A DNA stretch of 64,000 nt, from positions 1-64,000 of the forward strand of contig JADNRY010000329.1 in assembly GCA_015501585.1 (NCBI GenBank), read 5' to 3'. The notes beneath the pieces were generated by a model. That model searched no databases and was not told the DNA's origin. It worked only from the letters and a program-made list of their open reading frames with translations. This document shows, one piece after another, positions 1 to 10,408 of the stretch. Source of the stretch: Rhodocollybia butyracea (lineage: Eukaryota; Basidiomycota; Agaricomycetes; Agaricales; Omphalotaceae). The position numbers and the translations under genes were made by a program. Positions within the stretch are counted from its first letter, which is position 1; every line of letters starts with the position of its first letter.

Positions 1-890
1 ATCTGTCGTCATCTAGTTGAGAATCGTATGTCACCGGATAGTGAAACTGGGATGCCGTTGCCGGAGTCGTCCACAACGTGCAGGTAGTCACCAGTGCTGA
101 GGTGGAACCTGAATGTAATACTATCAAAGTAACATCGTCTGAGTTGGCGTGACGGTAGGCATACACATCCAAAGTCCAATTCGTCCCAGTGACCTTGTAA
201 AATTGACTGTAGATTCAAGTTCAGCATTTGGCAACGCAAACACACATGGAAAAAATGTTTACTGTGAGAAGCCCTTGGTACCGGATGGTGGATCAAGTTG
301 GGTCTCGATGGCACTAACAGAAGAGATGAGAACGGATAAGACAGATCCATTCAAGGAACAACCTACGTCGGTTCTTTCGCAGACTGGGCATGAAAGTCAT
401 TACTATTGAGGAATGATGATAAGTTGATGTCGAAGGCCTTCCAAGAGCGACACACGACATACCTGGTGATCTCCACCGCGTTGGGAAAGTTGGTGACCAT
501 GGATTGGGATCTACACAAATATACAAAATGAGAAATTCTTCAAGTCCATAATGTAGATCGACGCCTTGCAATTTTGTATTGTCGATGATAGCTTTCATCA
601 GGGCATCCCGCGACTTTGCATTTTCCATGACAGATTTTAAGATGGCGTCGTACGATGCATCTAACGCTGTTCCCTCTTTGGAAGCCTTTACGAGGGTGGC
701 AACATGGTGCAAATTAGCCTCCTCTGTATCTGCGTTGTTGCTGCTGAAAAACCATTTGAAGGATGAGTATCAGACGTTGTGAGGAGCGATGACATACACA
801 GGGGCAGCAACTGTGGTGTTACTGGTAAATTTGAAGATGAGGAAATGGTGCTGTGAGATAGGCGAAAGACGCACTCTGTATTTGAAGACA
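1..890 (-). pseudogene. Decayed copy A of an unrecognised multi-exon gene, cut by the window edge
   Basis: The minus strand matches the unit at 8383-9560 through several exon-like blocks. One block around 745-570 contains the peptide EGTALDASYDAILKSVMEN, and another around 185-20 contains VYAYRHANSDDVTLIVLHS. The blocks are joined by stretches with GT...AG ends, and the frame changes between blocks in the same way in both copies. The 3' end lies outside the window. I do not recognise the family and can see no signal peptide or catalytic motif. It is probably a pseudogene because the neighbouring duplicated tRNase Z copy is clearly dead, but the coding blocks themselves are well preserved. The chance that it was a real gene is high; its function is unknown. 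Confidence 0.5.
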
Positions 891-2036
891 TTTGAGATTG
901 ACTTGGAATGATGGGAGAGGGGAGGGTCTAGAGGGATGGATTTTAAATACAGCTCTTGAGAGCGCTTTCGCAGCGACACCCCAGAATTTCTCTCCATAAA
1001 GGTAATTGTGCGCTCGTTGTGCAAGCTTGTTTGGAACAATATCTGTCCTTGTGACGTTTTTTCTCTATTCACTTTTCGTCCCATGATAGAGGTTATGGAG
1101 CAATTGTTAAATGAAAAGAAGATCCCCCAAGTTTCTGTTCGCTTCTCTCTATCGAATAGTCCTGTACACGAGTTTCCGCTGTATGATTTTGTCTGTACAC
1201 AGATCGATTATTATTCCTGCATAGAGCTGACTGTGTTTGCAGGGCATCCATAAGCAGCTCTGAGCTAGTCTCGAGAATCCAGACCATCTTTGTAGATGGC
1301 TCTGAGCGGGTTTCTGGACGGAACCACAGACCATCTAGCAACATAACGAGTTTACAAGATCATAGAAGGTGATCTTTTGTGTCTGATTGCACTAGACCTC
1401 ATGATTCTCTCCGATAACAACTGAATTGGATGTCCACGACGGAAACAGGGTGAATTTAATCTAGCGCCGACTTAAACACAATCCATCCCACCGTACCCAT
1501 TCGCAGATCTAATGGGAGTATTGGGACTCAACTCCAAAGAGAGATTCCTACTCGTTTGGTTCATGGAGACGTTGTAGCTTGCATTGTAGGTTATAGAAGA
1601 TTGGAAGTGAAAACCAGAATTTCGGGAAGGAAAGGGTGGCGCTAGGAGAATCCACCTTGGATGGTTTTCTCGAGGATACGCTATCGGTCAGTATGTGAAA
1701 ATTTCACCAGGAAAGTAACGTATGTTCTCCCAGCTCTACTGCATGGCAATACACAAGATGCCATCTACTACCGTCTTCCATGGCACCGGGTTCACAGTGA
1801 GTGAACGTTGAAAGTTGAACGTTCTGAACACCCACTTTGTGCTCCCAAAGAAACGCATACAGCCCCAGCAGCAGATAAGAGTGTTGATTATAATTATAAT
1901 AACTGTTGAAGTCGATGTGAATAACGCAGAGAAAGAGTACAGATTCGAAGAGGATTCTGAGGGTTCGAAGGGACAGCAAACAGCGGGGTGATATATGATA
2001 TACGGCGCTGCTATCTGGTGGTATCACTACCCAGAG

Positions 2037-2258
2037 TTGACGCGTTGACGCGTTGATGCTTAATAATGATGCTTGAAGGATACAAGACACAGCTGCAGCG
2101 TCCAGTGCATATTGTCATGCTCGATAGAGCGTATTTGCACTGGGTGATTATATATATATATATGATCACCGAGACAACGACGAAATGAAACGCATGACTC
2201 CAGAGGACTAATATCCAGATATCCAACGTCAACGCGTCAACGCGTCAACATCCAACGT
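2037..2258. repeat. Inverted repeat built of GACGCGTT units
   Basis: The string GTTGACGCGTTGACGCGTTG at 2037-2056 is mirrored near 2228-2250 by its reverse complement, about 170 bp away, with a short AT run (tatatatata) between. The unit contains ACGCGT, which is the MluI cell-cycle box motif in yeasts. Copy B has one GTTGACGCGTTGA near 11297, upstream of the intact tRNase Z. It may be a small foldback insertion; no target duplication is obvious. Confidence 0.45.
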
Positions 2259-2269
2259 TCAACGCGGAG

Positions 2270-2450
2270 CCACAATTTTCCTTTTTGGACATACCTGGCC
2301 ATTTTCTTCACAGTGCGATGGAGCGTCGTGTCCTGAATCTTCCTTTTTTGGTGTCTGAGAGCGTGCGGTGGTCCTGTACCTTCCTTTTTTGGAAATATCT
2401 GACAAACTCAGTTGTCTCCAGATCTTCCTTTTTATGGCCAAGTATTCCCA
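2270..2450. repeat. Three imperfect tandem copies of a 65-70 bp unit
   Basis: Each unit carries a CTTCCTTTTTTGG-like core at about 2278, 2338, 2388 and 2434, preceded by a similar GTCTGAGA or GATGGAG stretch. The array lies only in the decayed duplicate, between the intergenic part and the first tRNase Z exon piece, so it arose or expanded after duplication. Confidence 0.4.
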
Positions 2451-2479
2451 AGCACATGATCAACAAGACACTGGTGAGA

Positions 2480-3593
2480 TGAAACCCGGGACGAAGCATT
2501 TGTTGGCTAGTATGCGGGGATTATCCATACTATGTATCGGTGTTTTACTCTTCTACGAAACGGCGCCTCGCTAATTAGCCCAACATCTTGTAGAGAACCA
2601 TTATCTGTTTTACTGAAAGAAGTGCCTTCGATGCGAAAGAGATCCTGTATACGCGATTCTTATCCATCCATCGTCCATCTTAGCCTCTCAAAAGTTGCTC
2701 AAAAGCAAACGACAAGATGATATGCACCAGCCAGCTTTGAACCTCCCGCCGAACAAACCTCATTTGATCCCTCGACACCCTGTCTTTGGCTCAGTCCCAA
2801 GGATGGCGCGAGCTGATGATAGACATATGTGTTTCCGGCACTGAACAAGCTGAACGCGACACTGCGTCGGTGAACTCTTCTGCTGACAGACGTGGGTGGT
2901 TCAAGCATAATAAGAAAATGAACGAGGGGAAGGGGAAGCAGGATGCCTCAGCCTCTGCAGCCTCTACAAAGGAATATGAAAGAGGTTTTTATCCTCGCTC
3001 ATCTACATTTCATGATCCTGACCCTGTACCAACAGCACATAATCTGCATCTCCCTGACCCAGTAACATTCACCTCGTATGTGTATCAGCAGTGTATCGGC
3101 AGCTCAAGCTTACACAGCTTGATCCGGAAGTCTTTAGGATGCCCAGGTCTAGAACGAGCTGCGAGGAGGATATTCTTGGCCCCTTTTGGTGAGTACGATT
3201 ACAAGTCACGCATTGGTTTTATCATACTCTCTGGCTAACCAGCTTTCCGATTTGTATTAGATATGCCAAATCTCCCAAAATTGGTAACGGTGAACCTAGT
3301 ACGCTTGTCTCAATGCGTCCGTTTGAGCATCCGCTGCAGTATGAGGAGGCGCTTGCGGGGGGAGGCTGCTGGAATTGATGGAGCTGGAACTGAGGTGGGT
3401 GGTGGAAGGGATATTCAAGTGGTGAGTGTGACTACGATTATGAATATGACTAGGGCCACCGATACCGGCATTACCCCGACTACAACCAGCGACACCGACA
3501 TTACTATGACCGCCAAATATCATAGTTGCCACTCCCTCAACAAACCAGCTCAAACCCCACACTGCTGCTGTATTTACTGGCTGACGCGCCACA
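2480..3593 (+). pseudogene. tRNase Z pseudogene, 5' part
   Basis: This is colinear with the intact gene at 11950-13960. It has GTKHLLASMRG at about 2491, the SLPVLPK.VPS block near 2600, the QEWRELM-like block near 2800, the lysine-rich linker with KGKQDASASAAST near 2930, LPDPVTFTS near 3050, and the MPNLPK block near 3265. Several indels and stops break the frame, and the first exon and catalytic domain start are missing or unreadable. It ends inside the last intron/exon before the catalytic domain, where the LTR element inserted. The remainder continues at 7448. Confidence 0.85.
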
Positions 3594-3846
3594 TATAAAG
3601 CGCCCTATGGGCAAAGTCCTTAAGAACACTGGTGAACACAACAAATAGGATACTATTGTGTGTACGACGGTGTAAAAGACTGACTAGACTCTTAAGTAAT
3701 CGTACGATACTTATAGTAACGGTTTTATTATATAATTAATAATAAATAGAAAGATAAGATAGACTGTTTGGTCTATCGGCGGTGTCTAGGATGATCATAT
3801 CGCCGGATACAGTCAGTGGTGATTATGGAGAGGCGGAGGCGTTACA
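3594..3846 (-). repeat. 3' LTR of the gag-only element
   Basis: It is a 253-bp copy matching 7195-7447 with seven substitutions and no indels. It is preceded, in element orientation, by a G-rich polypurine tract. Confidence 0.9.
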
Positions 3847-4305
3847 CCCTCCCCCACCAGATTAACATCAGGGATGTGAATCGAAAATGGTAATGACATC
3901 ATCACCATCCAAACCATTTCTAATTTGGTTTAACATAATTGATGCGGCGCATCAGATTTTTGGACTTGTTTGAATCAAACGATAGTGGGGCATACCACTA
4001 GAGCATGATTTGATTCGGAAATGTCCGAATGTTCAACGCGCAGACTCGGAAGTTTCCGAGTAGTGCTTGAGGGGGATTCTCAGTGAGAATCCGACTTGAG
4101 AATAAGTAGCAATGCCCAGGTAAGGCATATTACCTGGGCGTCTGAATCCAATAATAATTTATTCGGAAGGTTTATCCTTTCCGATTTTTAAGGAGGTGTC
4201 CTCCTCAATAGGCTCAAGAACATATCCAATGTTCTCAGTATCTGATTCATCGGGGTTTTCCGATGATTGTGCATCATCTCTATTCCTAGATGAGACATAA
4301 TAGTT

Positions 4306-4678
4306 CATCAGGAAAAGCCGTTTTTGCCTAGGTGACCCTAGAGTGGCCTAAAGCAAACTAGGTGACCTATGAATCCTATGGCATCCTAGGAATTTTGGCT
4401 CATCCCTTGCCAGTCAAGGCTCTTGAGGATTCCCTAGGCAAGCCTAGCTTTGCCCAGGTTTGCCCAGGTGCTCCTGGGGAACACCTGGGGAACACCTGGG
4501 CAAACCTGGGCAGACCTAGGCTTGCCCTGGGCTTGCCTAGGATACCCTAGGGAATCCTCAAGAGCCTTGACTGGCAAGGGACAAGTCCAAATTCCTAGGA
4601 TGCCATAGGATTCATAGGTCACCTAGTTTGCTTTAGACCACTCTGGGGTCACCTAGGCAAAAATGGCTTTTCCTGATG
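4306..4678. mobile_element. Snap-back MITE inserted in gag
   Basis: It begins CATCAGGAAAAGCC and ends with the exact reverse complement. The two halves (about 4306-4480 and 4500-4678) are near-complete inverted repeats rich in CCTAGG and CCCAGG, so the whole element folds into one long hairpin. TT flanks both sides (4304-4305 and 4679-4680). Removing the element plus one TT restores an uninterrupted gag frame reading HTALTN then YYVSSRN, so the insertion came after gag was last functional. No coding capacity. Superfamily is unclear because the duplication is only 2 bp. Confidence 0.85.
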
Positions 4679-5251
4679 TTAGTGAGGGCCGTGTGGTCCT
4701 CAATGCGCACGACGGCTCTGACCATCACTTCTAATTTGGCATACTCCGGAACGATCCCCTCGTTTGTGAGTTGCCTGATAATATTGAAGGGTAATCCCTC
4801 AATGAACCGTTTCCGCATTGTTGCATCATCCGGTGTTTGGAGCATCTGTGATGCCCATCGTGTAAGTGAGGAATAATAATCCCTCACGCCCGTATCGGGT
4901 GAGTACTCAATAAGGTCAAACTGCTGTGCAGCTTGATGAATAGTCGTTGCTTGGATGCAACAATCAAAGACACCAATAATGGCGCCTTCAAATGTCCACT
5001 TAAGGACAACACGGTGTATACCAGCAACTTCGTCGTTATACCAGAAGCACGGCAGTCCGTGTAGCATCGTAATTGTCACCGCACATGCGGTTGACTACCA
5101 TCCATTGGAGAAGTGACATTAGCCACTGCTCAAAGACATCGACATCCGGAGATCCGTCATAGACCTCTGGAGATGGAACTTTAAGAGCTTTATGGCTCTC
5201 AATGGGAGGGATAGGATTCCCTACCTTATCTCGAATTTGTTTACGGTACAC
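4633..5251 (-). CDS. Retrotransposon gag capsid domain (frameshifted)
   Basis: Two overlapping frames (5251-5036, then 5079 down to the MITE at 4678) together form a capsid-like region. The first has VPSPEVYDGSPDVDVFEQWL. The second has VVLKWTFEGAIIGVFDCCIQ, then YYSSLTRWASQML and RKRFIEGLP. This is the usual order of a Retrotrans_gag domain. A frameshift lies near 5040-5080. The domain continues beyond the MITE at about 4303 to 4190 (YYVSSRNRDD, then an acidic stretch). No zinc knuckle was found. Confidence 0.7.
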
Positions 5252-5305
5252 TTTGTGTACCTTGTGTTTCCATCGGGAATGACGTTCGTCGTCACCTGTT
5301 GTTTC

Positions 5306-6421
5306 TCACATCTTAGATGCAAGTGAGCGCAGTAATTTACGCTGCTCATTTTTAGTAATTTTACCCTTGCGGGTAGCAAATTTGTCTAGCCAAGAGGCAT
5401 TAGACAATGAGTCAGTATTTGACTCAGTGTCACTTGGGTCTGATGATTCATCTGACCATGGGTTGCGTTTGCGGCCTTTGGATTTAGCACTCTTGTGCTT
5501 CCTCCCCCCTTCACGGGATTTTTTGCTAGGAGCTTTTGCTCTCGCATTGTTGCTTGGTCCTGGAAAGGACTCGGCGGGTGGGATGTAAAATCGATCCCAG
5601 ATTTCTCTGGGAGTAGTGAATTTGTCAATGGGTATTCCATCGACATTATATCCCACCATTTGGTCGGGAAGCCCAGATGGCACAAATCCGAAATCTTGGA
5701 GACTGGCATTATGTTGGCGTTGAATCGCTATGCGACTCACCCAATCTTTAGCTACTCCCAACGGAAGCGGCTGTGGTTGCAACTCGGCCGATACCATTGG
5801 TACTGGCATTGAACTTGGCTCTGGCACATTGCTGGGCGGCAATTTGGGCAGTCTTACGGTAGTGTGTACTACTGGAGGGGCAACACTTTGTGTCGCCGGG
5901 GCGATGGATATGGTAGTAGGAACTACCGGAAGGGTACCGTGTTGCGGTCCCATACTGGAATGATTTCCAGTAGTGTTTGGTACAACTACTGGAGGTGTAA
6001 TATTGGGTACCATTGGCGCCCTTGCAGTAGGGAAGTACATTGTACTTTCCTGTGGTGGTATCGCTACTACCTGATTGAAGTTACTAGGTAACTTCGGTTC
6101 ACTTTTAATGTTCACTGCGCTTTGTGGTGAGCAAGATTTGGTCACCGGTAATGGCCTGGGACCTCGCAGTGTCAGAGATGCTGCCTCCGCATTGGGACTC
6201 TGTCTCATGCGGGATGTGTAGATGGGTGTCGGTATAGTTACTGACACTGGTGCGTATTCCTGTCGGAATACAGGAACATGACAGGGTGACTTGGTCATCC
6301 CTTGTGAATACTGTTCGTCCAACAGTGATTGTTGGACTGACGGTGCCTTGGGCACAGTCTCACGCCATTGGCGTACCGAGTTGTTTGCCTCGGTAGGAAC
6401 AGGCACTCCGAAAGTGGACAA
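5306..6421 (-). CDS. Gag-like protein, Pro/Thr-rich central segment
   Basis: A 371-codon frame. The N-terminal two thirds are low complexity (Pro, Val, Thr, Ser). It then has a segment with WVSRIAIQRQ and VGYNVDGIPIDKF, a Lys/Arg-rich basic stretch (KAPSKKSREGGRKHKSAKSK), and a Ser/Asp-rich acidic tail. This layout is usual in the linker upstream of a fungal gypsy capsid domain. The capsid-like part follows in the next frame. Confidence 0.6.
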   Translation of the reverse strand: MSTFGVPVPTEANNSVRQWRETVPKAPSVQQSLLDEQYSQGMTKSPCHVPVFRQEYAPVSVTIPTPIYTSRMRQSPNAEAASLTLRGPRPLPVTKSCSPQSAVNIKSEPKLPSNFNQVVAIPPQESTMYFPTARAPMVPNITPPVVVPNTTGNHSSMGPQHGTLPVVPTTISIAPATQSVAPPVVHTTVRLPKLPPSNVPEPSSMPVPMVSAELQPQPLPLGVAKDWVSRIAIQRQHNASLQDFGFVPSGLPDQMVGYNVDGIPIDKFTTPREIWDRFYIPPAESFPGPSNNARAKAPSKKSREGGRKHKSAKSKGRKRNPWSDESSDPSDTESNTDSLSNASWLDKFATRKGKITKNEQRKLLRSLASKM

Positions 6422-6582
6422 ATTTCTACCGAGCAGAAAAGGACACTGATAGAAGCACGTGATTTTCGATAAGCCATATAAACTCGTGGGAAATATCAGG
6501 TGACTGTCGATATACCTTGTATAGAAACACGTGACTTTTCAGTTGACATTTCTGCTCGATTGAAATTTGGCCACTTTTGGAG
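6406..6582. repeat. 34-bp inverted repeat around a 109-bp segment inside gag
   Basis: The left arm 6406-6439 and right arm 6549-6582 are inverted copies with about five mismatches. The enclosed DNA also has two similar strings around CACGTGA (about 6456 and 6529). This breaks the gag reading frame between the N-terminal and central segments. It reads as a small inverted duplication or a short TIR insertion. Confidence 0.6.
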
Positions 6583-7025
6583 TGAGATGGTGCTGCATTG
6601 TGCAATACCGGCAGTGTGACGGCAGGCCGTCTCGGTGTGGGTGCAGCAATAGTGATTCTATTGCTGTTTCTTGATGAAGAAGATCTTTCTTCATCAGATT
6701 GGATGCTAGATGCATCCCATTTCTCAGTTATATTGAGAATATGATTGAGTACTTGCGTACTCTTGTCGAGTGATGCCGCTACATCTCGTAGCGCAGAAGA
6801 AATCTCACTTAAACCCTCTCGGGTTGGCTGTTTCTTACGAATAGTCATAGACTGTTCATTCGGTGGACTCTTGTCCTGCCTGTAGTGCCGTCCTTCAGAC
6901 GCACGTACGGAATGAGTTGCTGATGCGACTGAATAGATTGAGTGTGGTGACACGTCACCACGAATGGAAGGTGCGCGATCGTGCACACTCTGATATGACT
7001 TCTCTGATTGATTTTGAGAGGTCAT
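6426..7025 (-). CDS. Gag-like protein, N-terminal segment
   Basis: A 199-codon frame starting MTSQNQSEKSYQ, rich in Ser, Arg and Gln. It contains a possible helix segment (SEISSALRDVAASLDKS) and then becomes low complexity. It lies just downstream of the 5' LTR of the gag-only element. Its last 40-50 codons run into the inverted repeat at 6406-6582 and do not look native. It was probably continuous with the 5306-6421 frame before that rearrangement. Confidence 0.55.
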   Translation of the reverse strand: MTSQNQSEKSYQSVHDRAPSIRGDVSPHSIYSVASATHSVRASEGRHYRQDKSPPNEQSMTIRKKQPTREGLSEISSALRDVAASLDKSTQVLNHILNITEKWDASSIQSDEERSSSSRNSNRITIAAPTPRRPAVTLPVLHNAAPSHSKSGQISIEQKCQLKSHVFLYKVYRQSPDISHEFIWLIENHVLLSVSFSAR

Positions 7026-7194
7026 AGGGACAGTGAATGATATAGCGGGAAGGAAAAATTGGAGCGGGTTTGTATAGATTGTGTAGCGAGTTGGAATAAT
7101 GGTTGTTATACTTGGTAGTATAACTGTTTTTAGCTTGTTAAACTAATAGCTTTGTGTTATTCACACAATAGTAATTTTTTGATGTTCAAAAAAG

Positions 7195-7447
7195 TATAAA
7201 GCGCCCTATGGGCAAAGTCCTTAAGAACACCGGTGAACACGACAAATAGGATACTATTGTGTGTACGACGGTGTAAAAGACTGACTAGACTCTTAAGTAA
7301 TCGTACGATACTTATAGTAACGGTTTTATTATATGATTAATAATAAATAGAAAGATAAGATAGACCGTTTGGTCTATTGGCGGTGTCTAGGATGACCATA
7401 TCGCCGGATACGGTCAGTGGTGATTATGGAGAGGCGGAGGCGTTACA
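7195..7447 (-). repeat. 5' LTR of the gag-only element
   Basis: It has the same length as its partner and lies directly next to the CCACA duplication at 7448. The 5' untranslated leader follows on the minus strand, and the first gag ATG is about 170 bp downstream. Confidence 0.9.
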
Positions 7448-7600
7448 CCACAGCCGAGGCGCGCGCTGCGTTTCCTGCTGGAACGCGCAAGTTGTTGATG
7501 ATGATAACTGGGAAAAACGGGGGTTGATGTTTCCTAGTGAAAAACCAAAGTCATGACGTGACCGTCGAGTCACCCTCGGGACGGGCTCTGCGGTTCCTCC
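7448..7600 (+). pseudogene. tRNase Z pseudogene, continuation after the retroelement
   Basis: It matches 13965-14110 of the intact gene: the AEAYAASPAG region, ITGE, the EKPKGHDV region and the ACGGGCTCTGCGG string of the LGTGSAV block. Similarity ends near 7600, before the metal-binding HxHxDH region, so the catalytic half is absent. Confidence 0.8.
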
Positions 7601-8380
7601 AATCTATACCGGATTAGGCCCAGTCATACAAGGAGGGTTGGGGGTTCTGGACCTTGGAGATGACTACAGATGCAATTTCTACACTTCTTCTGCCGGTGGC
7701 AACTCGGATGGGCCCATTAGACTTAAAGAGTGTTTGCGGCCTCTGACTTTATCAATTATCCATCTTCGCTCAATTTCGGTCACTACGTCTATATACAATT
7801 CAAGTTGCGTTCACCTCGAGTCTCTATGAGCCTAAGCCATACCTCTGTTTATTTACAGATTTCTCTGAGAGACCTCGAGTCTCCCATTCTCCTTTTGGCT
7901 GTAACTTGGACTGTAGTAATGTTGCCTGTAAAGTACAGCGGGTGTGCATTCCTTTTCAATTTACAGTTCACTTTTATATTTGAAATACAGCAATATAAGT
8001 ACCCTCTGATATCTTGAGGCGTGGTACACTTATTCATTCATGAGAATTCTTGGATCTACAGCTCAAAACAAAATACTTGTGAAATGTGGCAAGAGCTATG
8101 CAAAGTAGGAAACCATAGCTGCTGGTGTTACATCCTTTACGATCTACACCGTGACTTTTATTCTGCCTGTACATATTACATCCGAAGAGAGTTGTTGGAG
8201 CTCTACAAAAGGATCATTTCATAAATAATACCTCAATCAGGAAATAGCTCACCAATGAACAAAGAAGTGTTGACTTTGAATGAAACACTGAAGACAGAGA
8301 TTCCATGAATTTGCCCAGGCCACATCTTTGTAGTTATCAGCATGAGAATAAAAATGATAATGACGCAGGTAAGAGGTTAA
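7601..8380. other. Intergenic, nothing recognised
   Basis: AT-rich sequence without a repeated, coding or RNA-like signal that I can support. It separates the two duplicated blocks. Confidence 0.5.
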
Positions 8381-8382
8381 AC

Positions 8383-9560
8383 TTACTTGAAAAAACCCCA
8401 AGTATGCGTCAGTAGCGAAACCTGCCATGCTCTGTGCAATAAAGGTTTCTTTATAGATGCCTTGAAGACAATAGGATTCTTCCCATCGGGTCCTATCATG
8501 TTGATACTGTTTGTGTAGTCAATGGTGTCTGAGGATCCCCAGGTAAAGATGTGTAAGTTAATTGTAAAGTGAATGATGAACATACAAGAGTATCTGTCAT
8601 CACCTAGTTTGGAATCGTATGTCACCGGATACTGAAACTTGTATGCCGTTGCAGGAGTAGTCCACAGCACGGAGAGATTCATTGCTCCTGAGATGGAACC
8701 CGAATGTAATACTATCAAAGTAACATCGTTTGAGTTGGCGTGACGGTAAGCATACACATTCAAATTCCAATCCGTGCCGGCAACCTTGTAAGTTTGACTG
8801 TAGATTGTTCAGCATTCGGCAATGCAAACACACGGAGAATGTTTACTTTGAGAAACCCTTGGTACCGAATGGCGGATTAAGTTGGGTCTCGATGGAACTG
8901 CTTTAAGGAAATGAGAACAGACGAGACAGGTCTGTTGGAACAACCTACCCCAGTGACTCTTTCGTAGACCTGGCATGGAAGTCACTACTAAGCAATGAGG
9001 AATAATGATAAGCTGATGTCAAAGGCCTTCCAAGAGCGACACGGTGACATACCTGGTGATCTCAATCGCGTCGGGAAAATCGGCGGCCATGCCAGATTGG
9101 GACCTACAAAAATATACAAAATGAGAAATGCTCTGAATCCCTATCGTAGACCAAAGCCTTGCAATTTTGTGGTGTCCATGATAGCTTTCATCAGGGCATT
9201 GCGTGACTTTTCGTTTTCCATGATAGCTTTCAAGACGGCGTCGTACGAGGCATCTAACGCTGTTCCCTCCTTGAAAGCCTTTACGATGGTGGCGACCTGC
9301 TGCAAATTGGTGTCCTCGATCTCTGTCTTGTCGCTGCGGGTGAGATGTTTAAATGAGTATCAGAAGTTGTGAGCGACGTTGGAAGACATACACAGAGACA
9401 GCAACTGTGGTGGCACTGGTCAATTTGAAGAAGATGAGTAAATGGTGCTGTAGCCTATGAACATCGGCGAAGGACATACTCTGTATTCGAAGAAGACATT
9501 TGAGATTGGGAAGTTGGAATGAAGAGGACAGGTCAGAGGGATGGATCTTAAATAAAACCC
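8383..9560 (-). CDS. Copy B of the unrecognised multi-exon gene
   Basis: Minus-strand paralogue of 1-890. Conserved exon blocks lie around 9440-9400 (FKLTSATTVAVSVYV), 9345-9170 (EGTALDASYDAVLKAIMEN and the following KSRNALMKAIM), about 9100-9040 (a short block ending EITR), and 8800-8600 (VYAYRHANSNDVTLIVLHS). A last piece at 8500-8385 has GPDGKNPIVFKASIKK. Introns are short with GT/AG ends. Conservation in two diverged copies supports a real protein of perhaps 200-250 residues. I do not recognise the family, and I have not assembled the full product. Whether this copy is intact is uncertain because the first exon is unclear. Confidence 0.45.
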
Positions 9561-10408
9561 TTGAGAGCGCTTTCGGAAGGACACCCCAGCATAAAGCCAC
9601 CTAGTTGGGTGCTCGCTTGCTGTGCGCTATTTTTAGGTGCTACCTCAAGGCCTCAAGCTTCAAGGGTAGAACAGTATCTGCCTTGTGGCGTTTATTTTCT
9701 ATTCGCTTTTCATGTCATGCTATGGCAGTTATGGAGCCATTGTTAGCGAAGAGAAGATCCCCCAAAGGTTCTGAGTCGTTTCTCTATTAGTTGAATGATT
9801 AATGATACCCGTACACATCTCCTGGCACACCGCATTGTTTTGACAGTAAAGGCGTGGATCGCGGTGAATGGGTCGCTAAGTATCATTCACCCGGGCATGC
9901 AACCGGCGGCGTATGCAGGGCAGCTCTGAGTCTCTGACAGAACCACATTATATCTATACAGTGAAATGTTCTGTCTCCTCGGCATGAATTTCCATGGCCT
10001 TGACTCCAATTCTGATTCTGAGTTGATAGAAAGTTGCAAATATGACACTTTTTGTTATTCTTACATGCTTGAAGCGAAGGGGAATGCATCCGATTACCTT
10101 ACAACGGTCAGTTCAAGCTCTCGTTACAATATGTCCATCGGCTATGGGATGATGTCACGTCCTAGTATCATGCCCTTCCAGCTCGTTGGGCTTTGCACGC
10201 ATGTAAACCTACTCAACTGCTCATAATGGTGTTTCTGAATCAAAGTCTGAATCAACGCAATATCTAGCTGGAATTGTGAAAAATTTAAGAGTTTCTTATG
10301 AACTTCATTGCATCATGATTTATTATCCGTCAAAGTACCGGGTATCGTGTGAGGATAGTGGTTACAAAAATGGTATTTTGGACTGTTCCGAGCAAGTTCC
10401 AAGGCCAC

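Larger units (their letters stand above)
3594..7447 (-). mobile_element. Gag-only LTR retrotransposon inserted in the tRNase Z pseudogene
   Basis: Two 253-bp direct repeats (3594-3846 and 7195-7447) bound the element, with a 5-bp target duplication CCACA at 3589-3593 and 7448-7452. On the minus strand the LTR starts TGTAACGCC. A purine tract (GGTGGGGGAGGG, 3847-3858 on +) sits directly before the 3' LTR, which fixes the orientation. By eye the LTRs differ at 7 of 253 positions. The interior encodes only gag-like protein in several frames; there is no protease, reverse transcriptase, RNase H or integrase. It is therefore non-autonomous and would need a full-length relative. LTR ends are TG...TA rather than TG...CA. 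Confidence 0.9.
1..7600. repeat. Segmental duplication, decayed copy (1-3593 and 7448-7600, split by a retroelement)
   Basis: The order of similarity blocks matches 8380-14110: unknown minus-strand gene, intergenic stretch, then tRNase Z. Shared landmarks include the exon around 570-745 (compare 9170-9345), the string at 1860-1960 (compare 11090-11200), and the tRNase Z exon pieces from 2480 on (compare 11950 on). The copy stops at the retroelement at 3594 and resumes exactly at 7448, running to about 7600. Divergence is high, so the duplication is old or this copy has evolved without constraint. Confidence 0.8.
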
